Below are positions 1-13,478 of a stretch of 63,799 bases of DNA, one piece after another (within the stretch, counting starts at the first letter, position 1; each line of letters begins with the position of its first letter). The position numbers and the translations under genes were made by a program. The stretch comes from Candidatus Contendibacter sp. (GTDB lineage: Bacteria > Pseudomonadota > Gammaproteobacteria > Competibacterales > Competibacteraceae). The stretch spans positions 1-63,799 of the forward strand of contig WBUJ01000004.1 in the NCBI GenBank assembly GCA_008933795.1, written 5' to 3'. The notes below the pieces were generated by a model. The model did not search any database and was not told the origin of the DNA. It saw nothing but the letters and a program-made list of their open reading frames with translations.

Positions 1-3000
1 GGCGACGGCGCGGGCGTTGCCCAGCGGGGTGTTGAGTTCGTGCGCCACCCCGGCCACCAGACTGCCCAGCGCGGCCAGCTTCTCCGTCTGAATCAGTTGC
101 GCCATCGCTTGGCGCAGGTCGGCAGTGGTCCGTTGCAATTCGGCGGTGCGCTCGGCGACCCGTTCTTCCAAATGCTCGCGATATTGCTGTAATTCGTCCT
201 CAGCGCGCTTGCGTTCGGTGATGTCGCGATAATTGACGACGATGGCGGCGATGCTGGGTTCGTCCAGAAAATTCGTAAAAAAGCCTTCGAAGAAGCTCCA
301 GGAGTCATCCTTGCACCGTATTTCAGCCTGCACCACGACAGGACGCTTCGGATGTCGCAACGATTCCGCGAATCGGTCTCGAACGAATGCTTGTTCGTCA
401 GCCCGCATGAACGCAAAAGCGCTCTGGCCCAAGAGTTCCATGGATTCGTAACCCAGAACCTGTTTTGTCGCCGGGCTGACGTAAAGAATCGTCCCTTCCG
501 GATCAAACAAAGCAATCAAATCGGAACTGTTTTCGATCAGTGCCCGGAAGCGCCGCTCCTGGTGTTGCAAGGCCATCTCCGCCCGCTTGCGTTCGCTAAT
601 ATCCCGAACGCTGGAGAGAATGCAGTTCCTACCCCCGAACTGGATGGCTCTGATCATGACTTCGACGGGAAAGCAATCACCATCCTTGGGTCTTCTCGCA
701 TTCCATTCGAAGCGCAGAATCTCCCCTCGCAAGACGCGCGGCCAATGATCGTCTGGTGGATTCGGCAGGTTGTCCGGCCCGGACAGATCGGTAATGTTGA
801 CTGTCAATGCCTCCTCGTATTCCAGGCCGTACAGGGCCAGCATGGTCTGGTTGACCGCCTGAATGGCCCCATCGAAATCATGCACGATGATAGCGTCGTG
901 GGCGTTCTCGAACACCACCCGATAGCGTTCCTCGCTTTCCTGAAGTTGCTTGAGCAGCAGATGACCGGCGAGGGCGTCGCCCGCCCGCTCGGCGATGGCC
1001 TGAAACAGCCGTTGCTCCGCGCCGGTCCAGTACCGGAGATAAGCGCACTGGTGGAGGCCCAGCAGCCACGGCCGGTCCCCTTGGGGATGGAGCGCGATGG
1101 CCATTTGACTTTGAATGCCATGGCGAGCGATTCCCAAAAATTTGGATGCGCCGGCGAACTTGGCGACCACTGGCCCAGCGTGGCGCAACGCTTGTTGGAG
1201 GATGGCCCTGAAGGTGTCGTCGACGACGATATCTTCATTGGCGGCAAAGGTGCCGGGATATTCGGGCCGGGTCACCTCCATCTTAATATGGCAACGAACG
1301 GCGTCGGGGTCGCAGGGATGCAGGAAGAAGACGCGGTCGGCCTGGAAGATGTCCAGGATCGCGGCGGCCAGCTCGGCCAGAATGTCGGCGCCTTGCTCCC
1401 GTTGCGTGAGGATGCGCGAAATCCGGTCCAGGTTCTCCAAAAAGCGCGCGTTATCGCGCAAGGCCCGGTCGGATTCGATATGTTGCAGGGTGTGGGCGAC
1501 GATCTCCGCCACCATGCGCAACAGCCGGGTTTCTTCTTCCTGCCATGTTCGCTCGGTGGTCACGGCGTCGAAGCCGATGAAGCCACGCAGGTTTCCACCC
1601 CAATGGATGGGGACGCAGGCCATCGCGCGGACGTTGCCCTCCAGCAGAAGCGCCTTGAGGGGGGTCTCATCCGGCAAGTGGGTGGTTTGAACGAAGACGA
1701 CCTCATCGCGTTGCAGCCAGTCGTAGAAAAGCTGGTAGTTGGTGATCGGCAGGTTTTGCAAGTCCTGGATTTGGGAATGGATGCCCGAAGCGCACCACTC
1801 GTGGGTGTTGCCGATGGTCAGGCCATCCGGCGCGACGACGAAAAGATAGCTGCGGTCGGCCTGGGTCAAGCGGCCGATGCGCTCCAATGCCCAGTTGACG
1901 CGGGTGTCGAAATCCTCCCAGTCGGGCTTGATCATCAGCGCCGAGATTTCGGCCACTGCCTGCTCCAAATCCAGGTGATAGCGCAATTTGGTTTCGGCGG
2001 CTTTGCGGTCGGTGATATTAAGATGATAAGCGACGGCGTGCGTGACTTGGCCGAGGGCGTCTTTGATGGGAAAAACCGTGGAATCCAGATCGAAACAAGC
2101 CGATGGAGGCGCTGGCGACCGGGCCTGAAATCGTTTCGGGTTGAAGCGGTTGTGAAATCGAACCGTTTCCCCGGGATGGAACACCCGTTCGAGCAACGGT
2201 AAATAGCCTCGCTCCCGCAGTTGTTCGTCCCGAAACAGGTTGTACTGCCCCACCAACTCCTCGTCGTCGACTTGAAACAGATCGCGGGTCGCCTGATTTT
2301 GCCGGATCAACGTTCCCGTTGCGTCGAAGACCACGATCGGGAGCGGACTCTGGGCGATCACGCTGTCCAGAAACGCCTCGGACGCCCGCAGCGCCTCTTC
2401 CGCTTGCTTGCGCGCGTTGATGTCCTCCACCATCCCGATGGCGTAAACGGGTTTGCCCGCCTCATCCCGAATCGCCGAGACGGTCAGATCGATCCAAACC
2501 GTCGCGCCATCCTGGCGCAAATAGCGCTTCTCCAAGCGATAGCTGGAGGTATGACCCTCGAGCAGCGCCTGATACTGATCGAGGTCTTTGTCGATATCGT
2601 CGGGATGGGTGATCTCCGTCACGGTCAGGCGTTGCAGTTGTTCCCCGCCATAGCCCAGCAGGCGTTGAAAGGCGGCGTTGCTGAGGGTGATGCGGTCGTC
2701 CGCGCCGTCGACCAGGGCGATGCCCAGGGGAGCATGATCGAAGATGGAGCGAAAACGCTCTTCGCTCTCCCGCAAGGCCTCTTCGGCGCGTTTATTCTCG
2801 GTGATGTCGTAAAGGAGGGACAGCAAGACATCCTGCGCGCCCAGCCGGAGGATTTCCGCCGAATAGAGCGTCTGGCGAATATCGCCCGTCCGGGTTCGAA
2901 AGCGCATCGGCGCTTCCCGGAAACACCGATCCGCGCGGAGTCGCGCGATCATCCGTTCGCGTGCTCCCGGATCGGCCCAGGCGCCAAGTTCGGTGGAAGT

Positions 3001-3894
3001 GTGGCCGATCACCTGTTCGCGGGTATAGTCGAGCATGCGCAGCAACCGCGTGTTGATGTCGAGGAAGCGGCCGGTTTCGATGTCGGTGATGCACATCGGG
3101 GCCGGGCTGGCGTGGAACGCCTTGGCGAAGCGTTCCTCGCTTTCCCGCAGGGCCGCTTCCGTTCGTTTGCGCTCGGTGATGTCCAGGTGGGTGCCGACCA
3201 TGCGCAGGGGGCGACCGGCGGCGTCCCACTGCACGATCTTGCCCACCGACAGCACCCACACCCACTCGCCGGAACGGGCGCGCAGGCGAAACTCGGCCCG
3301 GTAATTCGGTTGCCGTCCGATGGCGCAAGCCTCGAAAAGTTGCAGAATCCGTTCCCGATCTTCCGGATGCAGCCAGCCGGCCCAGGTTGCCACGGTCAAG
3401 TCGAGTTTGGACGGCTCGTAACCCAGCATCCGGGCGTATTCGTCGCTGAAGAGGGCTTGGCCGGTGGCGAGATTCAGGTCGTACAGACCTTGGCCGGAAA
3501 CCGCCAGCGCCAGCGCCAAGCGCTCCTCGCTCTCGCGCAGGGCGGTTTCCGTTTGCCGCTGGGGGGTGAGCGGGCAAGCCAGGGCGCAGTCGTACTCGCG
3601 GCCGGCGAGTTCGACGTGGTGGGCCGAAACCTCGACCGGGATCGGCGAGCCGTCCTGGCGGCGGTGGGTGGTTTGGAAGTGGAGAGTTTTGGCGTGGCGC
3701 AATTCCCGCCAATGGTCGGGCCAGCGGTCTGGAGGGAAGTTCGGATCGACGTCCCATATCGCCAGGGTCAGCAGTTCCTCCCGGACGTAGCCGAGCGCGC
3801 GACAGGCATGGTCGCTGGCGTCGAGGAAGCGGCCCTCCGGGCTGATCCAGTACAGCATGGCGTTTGAAGTCTGGGCGGTGGCGAACGGGTTCAA
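1..3894 (-). CDS. Multi-PAS/GAF sensor histidine kinase (C-terminus beyond window)
   Basis: The minus-strand frame is open from the window edge up to the stop of the upstream kinase. It reads as about 1,298 codons and lacks its C-terminal ATPase domain. I read seven PAS-type modules, most ending in a DITERKRAE-like linker. Two GAF domains (roughly 1,300-2,000) sit between the fifth and sixth PAS. A coiled coil then leads to the phosphoacceptor box, whose VAHELNTPLGNA motif lies at the window start. No membrane segment is visible, so it is probably cytosolic. The start is uncertain: a TTG at 3894 lies 8 nt after an AGAGAGG Shine-Dalgarno and covers the whole first PAS, while the first ATG is at 3858. 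The partner response regulator is not in view. The frame is consistent at every PAS linker I checked. Confidence 0.85.
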   Translation of the reverse strand, partial: MNPFATAQTSNAMLYWISPEGRFLDASDHACRALGYVREELLTLAIWDVDPNFPPDRWPDHWRELRHAKTLHFQTTHRRQDGSPIPVEVSAHHVELAGREYDCALACPLTPQRQTETALRESEERLALALAVSGQGLYDLNLATGQALFSDEYARMLGYEPSKLDLTVATWAGWLHPEDRERILQLFEACAIGRQPNYRAEFRLRARSGEWVWVLSVGKIVQWDAAGRPLRMVGTHLDITERKRTEAALRESEERFAKAFHASPAPMCITDIETGRFLDINTRLLRMLDYTREQVIGHTSTELGAWADPGARERMIARLRADRCFREAPMRFRTRTGDIRQTLYSAEILRLGAQDVLLSLLYDITENKRAEEALRESEERFRSIFDHAPLGIALVDGADDRITLSNAAFQRLLGYGGEQLQRLTVTEITHPDDIDKDLDQYQALLEGHTSSYRLEKRYLRQDGATVWIDLTVSAIRDEAGKPVYAIGMVEDINARKQAEEALRASEAFLDSVIAQSPLPIVVFDATGTLIRQNQATRDLFQVDDEELVGQYNLFRDEQLRERGYLPLLERVFHPGETVRFHNRFNPKRFQARSPAPPSACFDLDSTVFPIKDALGQVTHAVAYHLNITDRKAAETKLRYHLDLEQAVAEISALMIKPDWEDFDTRVNWALERIGRLTQADRSYLFVVAPDGLTIGNTHEWCASGIHSQIQDLQNLPITNYQLFYDWLQRDEVVFVQTTHLPDETPLKALLLEGNVRAMACVPIHWGGNLRGFIGFDAVTTERTWQEEETRLLRMVAEIVAHTLQHIESDRALRDNARFLENLDRISRILTQREQGADILAELAAAILDIFQADRVFFLHPCDPDAVRCHIKMEVTRPEYPGTFAANEDIVVDDTFRAILQQALRHAGPVVAKFAGASKFLGIARHGIQSQMAIALHPQGDRPWLLGLHQCAYLRYWTGAEQRLFQAIAERAGDALAGHLLLKQLQESEERYRVVFENAHDAIIVHDFDGAIQAVNQTMLALYGLEYEEALTVNITDLSGPDNLPNPPDDHWPRVLRGEILRFEWNARRPKDGDCFPVEVMIRAIQFGGRNCILSSVRDISERKRAEMALQHQERRFRALIENSSDLIALFDPEGTILYVSPATKQVLGYESMELLGQSAFAFMRADEQAFVRDRFAESLRHPKRPVVVQAEIRCKDDSWSFFEGFFTNFLDEPSIAAIVVNYRDITERKRAEDELQQYREHLEERVAERTAELQRTTADLRQAMAQLIQTEKLAALGSLVAGVAHELNTPLGNARAVA

Positions 3895-3918
3895 GGACGG
3901 CGCCTCTCTGAAGTTGAC

Positions 3919-6900
3919 CTACGCGCGGCGCGAGTCGGGGGTTGCGGGGACCGGCGCGACGGTCGGCAGGACGAGGCTGAAGGTCGCGCCGTGACCGGGC
4001 GAGCTATCCACCTGGATGGTGCCGCCGAGCACGCCCGTCACCAGGTTGTAGACGATGTACAGCCCCAGCCCGCTGCCGCCGCTGCCCAGATGGGTGGTGA
4101 AGAAGGGGTCGAAGATACGATGCCGGATCGCGTCCGGGATGCCGGAGCCGTCATCGCCGTAGCGCAGCCGGATGTGGCCGGCGTTCAACGGGGCGGCTTC
4201 GATCCGGATACAACCGGCCTCCACCCTCGCGAAACCGTGAACGAGGGAGTTGCCGGTCAGATTGGCGATGACCTGCTCCAGCGGGCCGGGGTAGCTGTCC
4301 AGCTCCAGGCCGGGGGGGATATCCAGCGCGATGCGGTGAGCGGTGCGCTTGAACTGGGGGCGCAAGGTGACCAGCAGCTCCTCGACGGTCTGGCGCAGGT
4401 CGAACCGGCGGCGCCGCACGCTGCTCTGGTCCACCGCCACCTGCTTGAAGTGGGCGATCAGGTCGGCGGCGCGGGCGGTGTTGCGCTCAAGCAGGTCCAC
4501 CGCTTCCCGGCCCCGGCTCAGGAAGGCGTCCACCTGGGAGCGGCGCAGGGCGCCGGAACCCACAGCGGTGGCGAAGGCGCGCAGGTCCTCGCCCAAGGCG
4601 CCGGCGACGGTGCGGGCGTTGCCCAGCGGGGTGTTGAGTTCGTGGGCCACCCCGGCCACCAAGTGGCCCAGCGCGGCCAGCTTTTCGGCTTGCACCAGTT
4701 GCTCCATCGCCTGGCGCAACTCGGCGTTGGCTCGCTGTAGCGCTTCGGTGACCATTTGAGCGATCCGATGCTGTTGGCGCAACTCGGCGTTGGCTCGCTG
4801 TAACTCTGCGGTGCGCTCGGTCACCAGTTCCTCCAGGCGCTCCCGATGTTGCCGCAGTTCCGTTTCCACCCGCTTGCGGTCGGTGATGTCGAGGATAATT
4901 CCGGTAAAAACCAGCTCCTGCGCACGTTGCGTGGGGCTGGAGACGCCCTTGAACCAGATGACCGCGCCGGTCGACTTGATAAGCCGGCCTTCGAAATCCC
5001 AAGGGCTCGTCGTGGCGACGGCTTGCCTGATCGAAGCGAGGAACGATTCCCGGTCTTCGGGAGCGACCTGCGCGGCGAATCGCGCAAAGGCATCTTCCAA
5101 ACGATGGTCGATGCCGAAGAGTTCGTCCGCGCGCTCGCTGATGTAATAAAACCCCAGTTCGCCGGTTGGCCGGGCGTAGAACTGATAGACGGTTCCCGGA
5201 ACATTGTTGGCGATGTCCCGCAACCGTTCCTCGCTGGCCCGCAGCGCCGCCTCGGTTCGTTTTTGCTCGGTGATGTCCTGGACGGCCGTGGCGGCTCCGG
5301 CCGTCCGGTCGTCGGGTTGCAGGGGCGCGGTGTGGAGGGATACGTCGCGCCAAGTCCCATCGGCCCGGCGAAACCGCGTTTCGACGTGGCTGAAGCCGGC
5401 GTCCCAGAGCGGGTCGTACACGGCGTGGCCAACCCGTTGATACTCCTCATCGGTCTCGTAGAACTGGCGCGATCCGTGTCCCACCAGCTCCGCACGGGAA
5501 TGGCCGACGATCTCGCAAAATCGTTCGTTGACCGAGCGCAGGACGCGATCCTGGAGGGTGACCAAACCCACCGGCACGGCACTGAACAGGCTGCGCAGCG
5601 TCGCCTCGCTGTGCTTGAGGGCCTCTTCCGCCCGCTTGCGCTCGGTGATATCCATCATGACGCCCGCAATCCCAACCGTCTCACCCCTTTCCGACAGTGG
5701 GCGGCCGTGGATGCGCGCATGCAGGATCGCCTTATCTTTTGCCACCATGCGAAACTCGAAAGGCTGCGAGGTCCCGGCCAGAGTCCGCTCCAGGTTGGAG
5801 ATTAGGCCAGAAAGATCATCGGGATGGATAAATTTGGCGAAAGGCTGGCCGACCATTTCAGCGTCCGTATAGGCAATCAAATGCTCGATCACCGGGCTGA
5901 TGTAGGAGAAGCAGCCCTTGATATCCAGGGCAAAAACGACGTCGTTGATGTTCTCGACAAGAGTACGGTATTTTTCAGCGGATGCTGTTTCGAGCGCTTC
6001 CAACATTTGATTGATGATGATGCCCAGACTTGCCAGCTCATCCCTGCCCCGCACGCATAGGCGCTGCGATTGATCGCCACTGACCCGAATCCAACTGATT
6101 TGTCGGCTCAAGGTTGTTAATGGCGCCAAGACCAGCCAGCGCAGCAAAAACGTAGTCAAGATGATGAAACCCAGCCCCGCTATTGCAGCCATGGCCGAGA
6201 AATAACGCAAGCTGGTCAATCCTTGGGCATAAATGTGGCGTGGCAGTACGGCCTTGATTATGAATGCCGGTTGATTCTCCAATGTCCTGATATACGTGTA
6301 GCCGGCTATGAATTCTTCATTGAGATTTTTGATGCTTATTGATGGCGCGGCTGATGATGATCTGAGTTCCAGATGAGCTTGATGGACATCGCGCGGCATT
6401 TTCGAATCATCCAACCGGTAAGCGAACACCGGGAATTGCATCGCTTCAGCCAGATTGGCGACCACCTTTTCGTCCAGAAAACGCCCCAGAATCACCGCGC
6501 CACGCGGGTCGCCTGAAAAATCGGTGCGCAAACTGCCCAGCGAGACGACGAACATGGGCCGACCCTCCAGCAAAATAACGCCGGTTTTTTCCGCATGATC
6601 TCGAGAAAGCTTCAGCAACGGGCTATCGGTTTTTAAATAAGCCAGCAAATCGGGAGGGATTTCAATGGGCTTGGGCGTTTGAATGTCGTACATCCCAAGA
6701 AAAGCCGGGCGGTAATCGACATCAAGAATCGCTATCAAATTAACCTTTTGGGTCGCATAGAGGCTGGGGGTGAGGCCCAGGGAATCCAAAAATGCTTGCT
6801 TGGGCTCCTCGACAAATTGATACATGTCGTCCCAAACCGCATAGGCTCGCGCAGTCGGAATGATGTTTCGCGACTGGTCGTGAAAAGTGTTGACAACCCG

Positions 6901-7041
6901 TAAGATATTGGTGCGGGCATCGTTATGCTCGATCTTTTGATAACCATCCAGCAAGGTAAACCGTGAAACTAAATAGAGAATAACGATTGACGCCACGACC
7001 GTATTGATAACGATGAGTAGTATCTTGGTTAGGAGCGACAT
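3919..7041 (-). CDS. CHASE4-HAMP-PAS sensor histidine kinase
   Basis: Membrane sensor kinase of 1,040 residues. A transmembrane helix at about 6-28 is followed by a periplasmic CHASE4-like domain (about 40-270), a second helix (about 280-303) and HAMP (about 305-360). Three PAS modules (about 355-475, 480-600, 605-725) and a coiled coil rich in ERTAELQRANAELRQ repeats come next. The HisKA-like box has its phosphoacceptor at His800 (GVAHELNTPLGNA). HATPase_c follows with N-box Asn931, a DDGSGIP G1 box at 963-969 and a GGSGLGLY G2 box near 988-995. The start has a GGAGGAG ribosome site. The kinase core is nearly identical to those of the two neighbours, implying duplication. Its TAG stop is in the same frame as the following kinase. 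The ligand is unknown. Confidence 0.93.
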   Translation of the reverse strand: MSLLTKILLIVINTVVASIVILYLVSRFTLLDGYQKIEHNDARTNILRVVNTFHDQSRNIIPTARAYAVWDDMYQFVEEPKQAFLDSLGLTPSLYATQKVNLIAILDVDYRPAFLGMYDIQTPKPIEIPPDLLAYLKTDSPLLKLSRDHAEKTGVILLEGRPMFVVSLGSLRTDFSGDPRGAVILGRFLDEKVVANLAEAMQFPVFAYRLDDSKMPRDVHQAHLELRSSSAAPSISIKNLNEEFIAGYTYIRTLENQPAFIIKAVLPRHIYAQGLTSLRYFSAMAAIAGLGFIILTTFLLRWLVLAPLTTLSRQISWIRVSGDQSQRLCVRGRDELASLGIIINQMLEALETASAEKYRTLVENINDVVFALDIKGCFSYISPVIEHLIAYTDAEMVGQPFAKFIHPDDLSGLISNLERTLAGTSQPFEFRMVAKDKAILHARIHGRPLSERGETVGIAGVMMDITERKRAEEALKHSEATLRSLFSAVPVGLVTLQDRVLRSVNERFCEIVGHSRAELVGHGSRQFYETDEEYQRVGHAVYDPLWDAGFSHVETRFRRADGTWRDVSLHTAPLQPDDRTAGAATAVQDITEQKRTEAALRASEERLRDIANNVPGTVYQFYARPTGELGFYYISERADELFGIDHRLEDAFARFAAQVAPEDRESFLASIRQAVATTSPWDFEGRLIKSTGAVIWFKGVSSPTQRAQELVFTGIILDITDRKRVETELRQHRERLEELVTERTAELQRANAELRQQHRIAQMVTEALQRANAELRQAMEQLVQAEKLAALGHLVAGVAHELNTPLGNARTVAGALGEDLRAFATAVGSGALRRSQVDAFLSRGREAVDLLERNTARAADLIAHFKQVAVDQSSVRRRRFDLRQTVEELLVTLRPQFKRTAHRIALDIPPGLELDSYPGPLEQVIANLTGNSLVHGFARVEAGCIRIEAAPLNAGHIRLRYGDDGSGIPDAIRHRIFDPFFTTHLGSGGSGLGLYIVYNLVTGVLGGTIQVDSSPGHGATFSLVLPTVAPVPATPDSRRA

Positions 7042-7158
7042 AACTCCTCCAGAAAGTTTGCAAAGGCCGTTAGGCGTTTTTGGTAATATTCGACTTTAGC
7101 CCTTTAAATGGCCTCCGCGAGTTGATCAGATCATCGTTCACGAAACCATCCCCACGTT

Positions 7159-10348
<3,190 letters not shown>

Positions 10349-10374
<26 letters not shown>

Positions 10375-11488
10375 CGCGCACGACCATGATGAGGCTATCG
10401 CGTCTGGCTTCGCCGAATTCGTCGAAAACGACCGGATGCTGGAGACCCTCGAAGCGGCGCAAGGCCAGAATGGTTTTCTTGAGATTTCGCTCCGCCGGGT
10501 GCTTGGCCAACGCTTCCAACACGATGTTGGCGGCGTCGAACGTGGTTACGCCCCCAAAACCGGGTTCCCTTTGAAAGCGATCGAGATAAGTTTGGCGAAA
10601 GGTTTGATAGCGCGGCCCGGTATTGTTGCGATCGAAGATTTGCGCCACGGACAATCCTTCCACCGCCCTGCCGCCGAGCTCCACCAGCCGCTCGGTGGCT
10701 CCCCATTCGGAACCGATGAGGGGTATCCGGGCGTCCAGTTTGCGGATTTGCTGGCAGAACATCGCCGTGTCGACCGAATTGGCGACGATCACCACCCCGT
10801 CGGGCTGGGGAGCAAGCAAGTCGCTGGCGATACGCAGGAAAGCCGTTTCATCGCCCGACTCGAAGCCGATTGCCTGGATGATTTCACCACCCGCCTCGGT
10901 AAAGGCGGCGCGAAAGTCATCGAGCCAATCTTCGGTGTAGGCCCGGTTGTTGAGGTCGTAGACCGCTGTTACGCGCCGCAGGCCCCACGCGTTCCGCCCG
11001 TACAGCGCGATCTTATGCACGTATTCCCGAGTGGGCGAACTCACCCTGAGGAAATAGTCGTCCTTGCCGGTCAATTCGTTCGTGACGACGGTAGGGCTGA
11101 CGAGCGCGATCTCCGCTTCGTTGGCGACTGGCGTCATGGCGACGGCCATGGCGCTGGTCATGGGACCGATGATGGCGACGACGCCTTGCGCGATCAGTTC
11201 GCGCACTGCGCGCTGGGCCACGTCCGGGTTCTGCTGGTCGTCCTTGATCAGGAGTTCCACTTGGCGCCCGGCCACCCCGCCGGCTCGATTGCGGAGTTCG
11301 ACGGCCAGCAGCACGGCGTCGCGCCCGGCGATGCCGAGATCGGCCACCCGTCCGGAGGTGCCGCCCACGAAGCCAATGCGGATCGGCTCCGGTGGCGCGC
11401 AACCCGGTAATACCGCGTAACTCAGCAAAACGGCGCTCAGAAGCGCAATCACCCCAGTGCCTGTGCCTGCCGTTCGGAAAGGCTTCAT
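10349..11488 (-). CDS. Leu/Ile/Val-type substrate-binding lipoprotein
   Basis: About 379 residues of the type I periplasmic binding fold (Peripl_BP_6/LivJ-like). The chosen ATG at 11488 gives a basic N-terminus, a hydrophobic core and a lipobox ending LPGC, so it should be exported and lipid-anchored. An ATG further out (11551) would add an unlikely 21-residue lead. After the lipobox come the family features IRIGFVGGTSG, an NRAGGVAGRQ segment and GVVAIIGPMTS. No permease or ATPase gene is nearby. Instead the gene runs straight into a Cache-domain histidine kinase, overlapping its listed start. This suggests a sensory or accessory role rather than transport, similar to binding proteins that feed sensor kinases. 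The ligand cannot be told from sequence. Confidence 0.88.
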
Positions 11489-11557
11489 GGTGATTTCCGT
11501 CGACGAAAATGAATGACGATCACAACTGGCGCGGCGGCTTGGCCGATTCAACTGAAT

Positions 11558-12466
11558 TCATGGCAACCGGCGCAATTGCGCGGCATTCAACAAAAATACC
11601 CCCTGACCGCCGCGCTCAAATTCCAGCCAGGTGAACGGCACGTCTGGGAACGTCTCGCACAGGGCGTACTGAGCGTTGCCGACCTCGACGATCAGCAGCC
11701 CGTCACGTTTCAGGTGATCGGCGGCTTGGCGCAGGATTTCCACCACGACGTCCAGCCCCTCCTCGCCGGCGGCCAGTCCCAGTCGCGGTTCGTGATGGTA
11801 TTCGGGCGGCAGGCTGTCCAATTCCTCCAGACCCACGTAGGGCGGATTGCTGATGATCAGGTCGTAACGACGTCCCTTCAGCGCCGAGAACAGATCGGAC
11901 GGAATCACCTCAACCTGATCCTCCAGACCGTGTTCGGCGACGTTGCGCCGCGCCACCTCCAACGCCTCGGTGGAAATGTCCACCAAATCCACCCGCGCGT
12001 CCGGAAAGGCGTAGGCGCAGGCGATGCCGATGCAACCGCTGCCCGTGCCCAGATCGAGGATGTCGCTGATCTGCCGGCTGTCCGGCAACCACGGCGCGAA
12101 ATGCCGCTCGATCAGCTCCGCCAGCGGCGAGCGCGGGATCAGCACCCGCTCGTCCACGTAAAACGGCAGGCCCATGAACCAGGCTCGCCGGGTCAGATAC
12201 GCCGCCGGTTTGCGCTCGGCGATGCGCCGCTCCAGCAGTCGCAGCGCCGTCTGTTGCTCGGCCGGGAGCAGGTTGGCCTGGAAATAGTCGGCGTGCAGAT
12301 CCGGCGGCAGGTGCAGCGCGTGCAGCACCAGCGCCGCCGCTTCGTCGATGGCGTTGTCGGTGCCGTGGCCGAAATGCAGGCCGGCCTCGTTCATGCGGCT
12401 GGCGCCCCAGCGGATCAGGTCGCGGATCGTGCGCAGATGAGAGGAAAGGTCGTCGTGGTCGGTCAT
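11558..12466 (-). CDS. prmB: Ribosomal protein L3 glutamine N5-methyltransferase
   Basis: The 302-residue protein matches PrmB, which methylates a glutamine of ribosomal protein L3 using S-adenosylmethionine. The SAM-binding motif [14 protein letters not shown] lies near residues 138-151. The catalytic NPPYV motif sits near 205, followed by the diagnostic [13 protein letters not shown] stretch. The N-terminal segment (about 1-100) is the helical substrate-recognition domain. Length is typical of the family. The related PrmC (release-factor methylase) is less likely because of the EYxHEP signature. The gene is divergent from psd with a 127-nt spacer, and a 69-nt gap separates it from the binding-protein gene downstream, so it may have its own promoter in the psd-prmB gap. 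Confidence 0.93.
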   Translation of the reverse strand: MTDHDDLSSHLRTIRDLIRWGASRMNEAGLHFGHGTDNAIDEAAALVLHALHLPPDLHADYFQANLLPAEQQTALRLLERRIAERKPAAYLTRRAWFMGLPFYVDERVLIPRSPLAELIERHFAPWLPDSRQISDILDLGTGSGCIGIACAYAFPDARVDLVDISTEALEVARRNVAEHGLEDQVEVIPSDLFSALKGRRYDLIISNPPYVGLEELDSLPPEYHHEPRLGLAAGEEGLDVVVEILRQAADHLKRDGLLIVEVGNAQYALCETFPDVPFTWLEFERGGQGVFLLNAAQLRRLP

Positions 12467-12593
12467 CGGAAATCGGGAGTGGTTGGAAAAGGCGGGAGAG
12501 GGTCGATGGCATTCTACCGTTGCGACGGTGAACCGGATATGCTTCCGCTCCCTATCCCTAATTCAAGCATAGGCTACGCAAAGGGCTTCCATC

Positions 12594-13478
12594 ATGAGCG
12601 CAATCCGGGGCGACCGCCTGCGCCACCTGCCGCAATTCTTGCTGCCGCAACGGCTGCTCACCCGCCTGATTTACCGCTTGGCGCGAGTGCGAACGTCCTG
12701 GTTCAAGGACGTGCTGATCCGCCACTTCGCCCGGCGATTCCGGGTCAAGTTGGACGAGGCGCTGGAGCCGAACCCGCGCGCCTACCCGGATTTCAACGCC
12801 TTTTTCACTCGCGCGCTCAAGCCGGGTGCGCGGCCCGTGGCGCCGGGCGACCGGGTGGCGTGTTGTCCGGTCGATGGCGCGGTCAGCCAGATCGGTTTTG
12901 CCGAGGCCGACACGCTGCTGCAAGCCAAGGGGCGGAGCTTTTCGCTGACCGCGCTGCTGGGCGGCGATGCGGAACGGGCGCGGCCGTTTCAGGGCGGCGC
13001 ATTCGCCACGCTGTATCTGTCGCCGCGCGACTATCACCGCATTCACATGCCGCTGGCCGGTCGGTTGCGAGAGATGGTTCACATTCCGGGCAAGCTGTTT
13101 AGCGTGTCGCCGCTGACGACCCGGATGGTTCCCGATCTGTTCGCCCGCAACGAGCGGGTGGCAGCGCTGTTCGATACCCCAGCGGGGCCGATGGCGCTGG
13201 TGCTGGTGGGGGCGATCAACGTGGCGTCCATCGAAACGGTGTGGGCCGGGGCACTCACCCCACCGCTGGGCAAAACCATTCGGAGCTGGAGCTATCCGCC
13301 GAACGGGGAGGGCGCGGTGCGGCTCGACAAGGGCGCGGAAATGGGCCGGTTCAACATGGGTTCCACCGTGATTCTGCTATTCAGCCGGGGCGCGGTGCGC
13401 TGGGAACGGGAAATTCAGCCGGGCGCAACGGTGCGGATGGGCCAGCGGCTGGGCAAAGGGTCCAAACCAGCGGTTTAA
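12594..13478 (+). CDS. psd: Phosphatidylserine decarboxylase proenzyme
   Basis: Psd converts phosphatidylserine to phosphatidylethanolamine at the inner membrane. It is made as a proenzyme that cleaves itself to form a pyruvoyl cofactor. The 294-residue product has the family charge-relay elements: Asp in CPVDGAVSQ (about 88), His in YHRIHMP (about 144) and the self-cleavage site NMGSTVILLF near residue 250, where the Ser becomes the pyruvoyl group. The usual LGST is MGST here, a conservative change. An AAGGG element lies 8 nt before the ATG. The 3' end overlaps the convergent restriction-modification gene by 4 nt, so the two transcripts are antisense at their tails. Confidence 0.95.
   Translation: MSAIRGDRLRHLPQFLLPQRLLTRLIYRLARVRTSWFKDVLIRHFARRFRVKLDEALEPNPRAYPDFNAFFTRALKPGARPVAPGDRVACCPVDGAVSQIGFAEADTLLQAKGRSFSLTALLGGDAERARPFQGGAFATLYLSPRDYHRIHMPLAGRLREMVHIPGKLFSVSPLTTRMVPDLFARNERVAALFDTPAGPMALVLVGAINVASIETVWAGALTPPLGKTIRSWSYPPNGEGAVRLDKGAEMGRFNMGSTVILLFSRGAVRWEREIQPGATVRMGQRLGKGSKPAV

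Noticed and set aside
352-3867. Two long plus-strand open frames opposite the first kinase
   Set aside because: They mirror the PAS/GAF coding frame in the same register and have no recognisable domains or ribosome sites.
11513-13102. 529-residue plus-strand frame over prmB and the start of psd
   Set aside because: Shadow of prmB; the real psd start at 12594 is in another frame.
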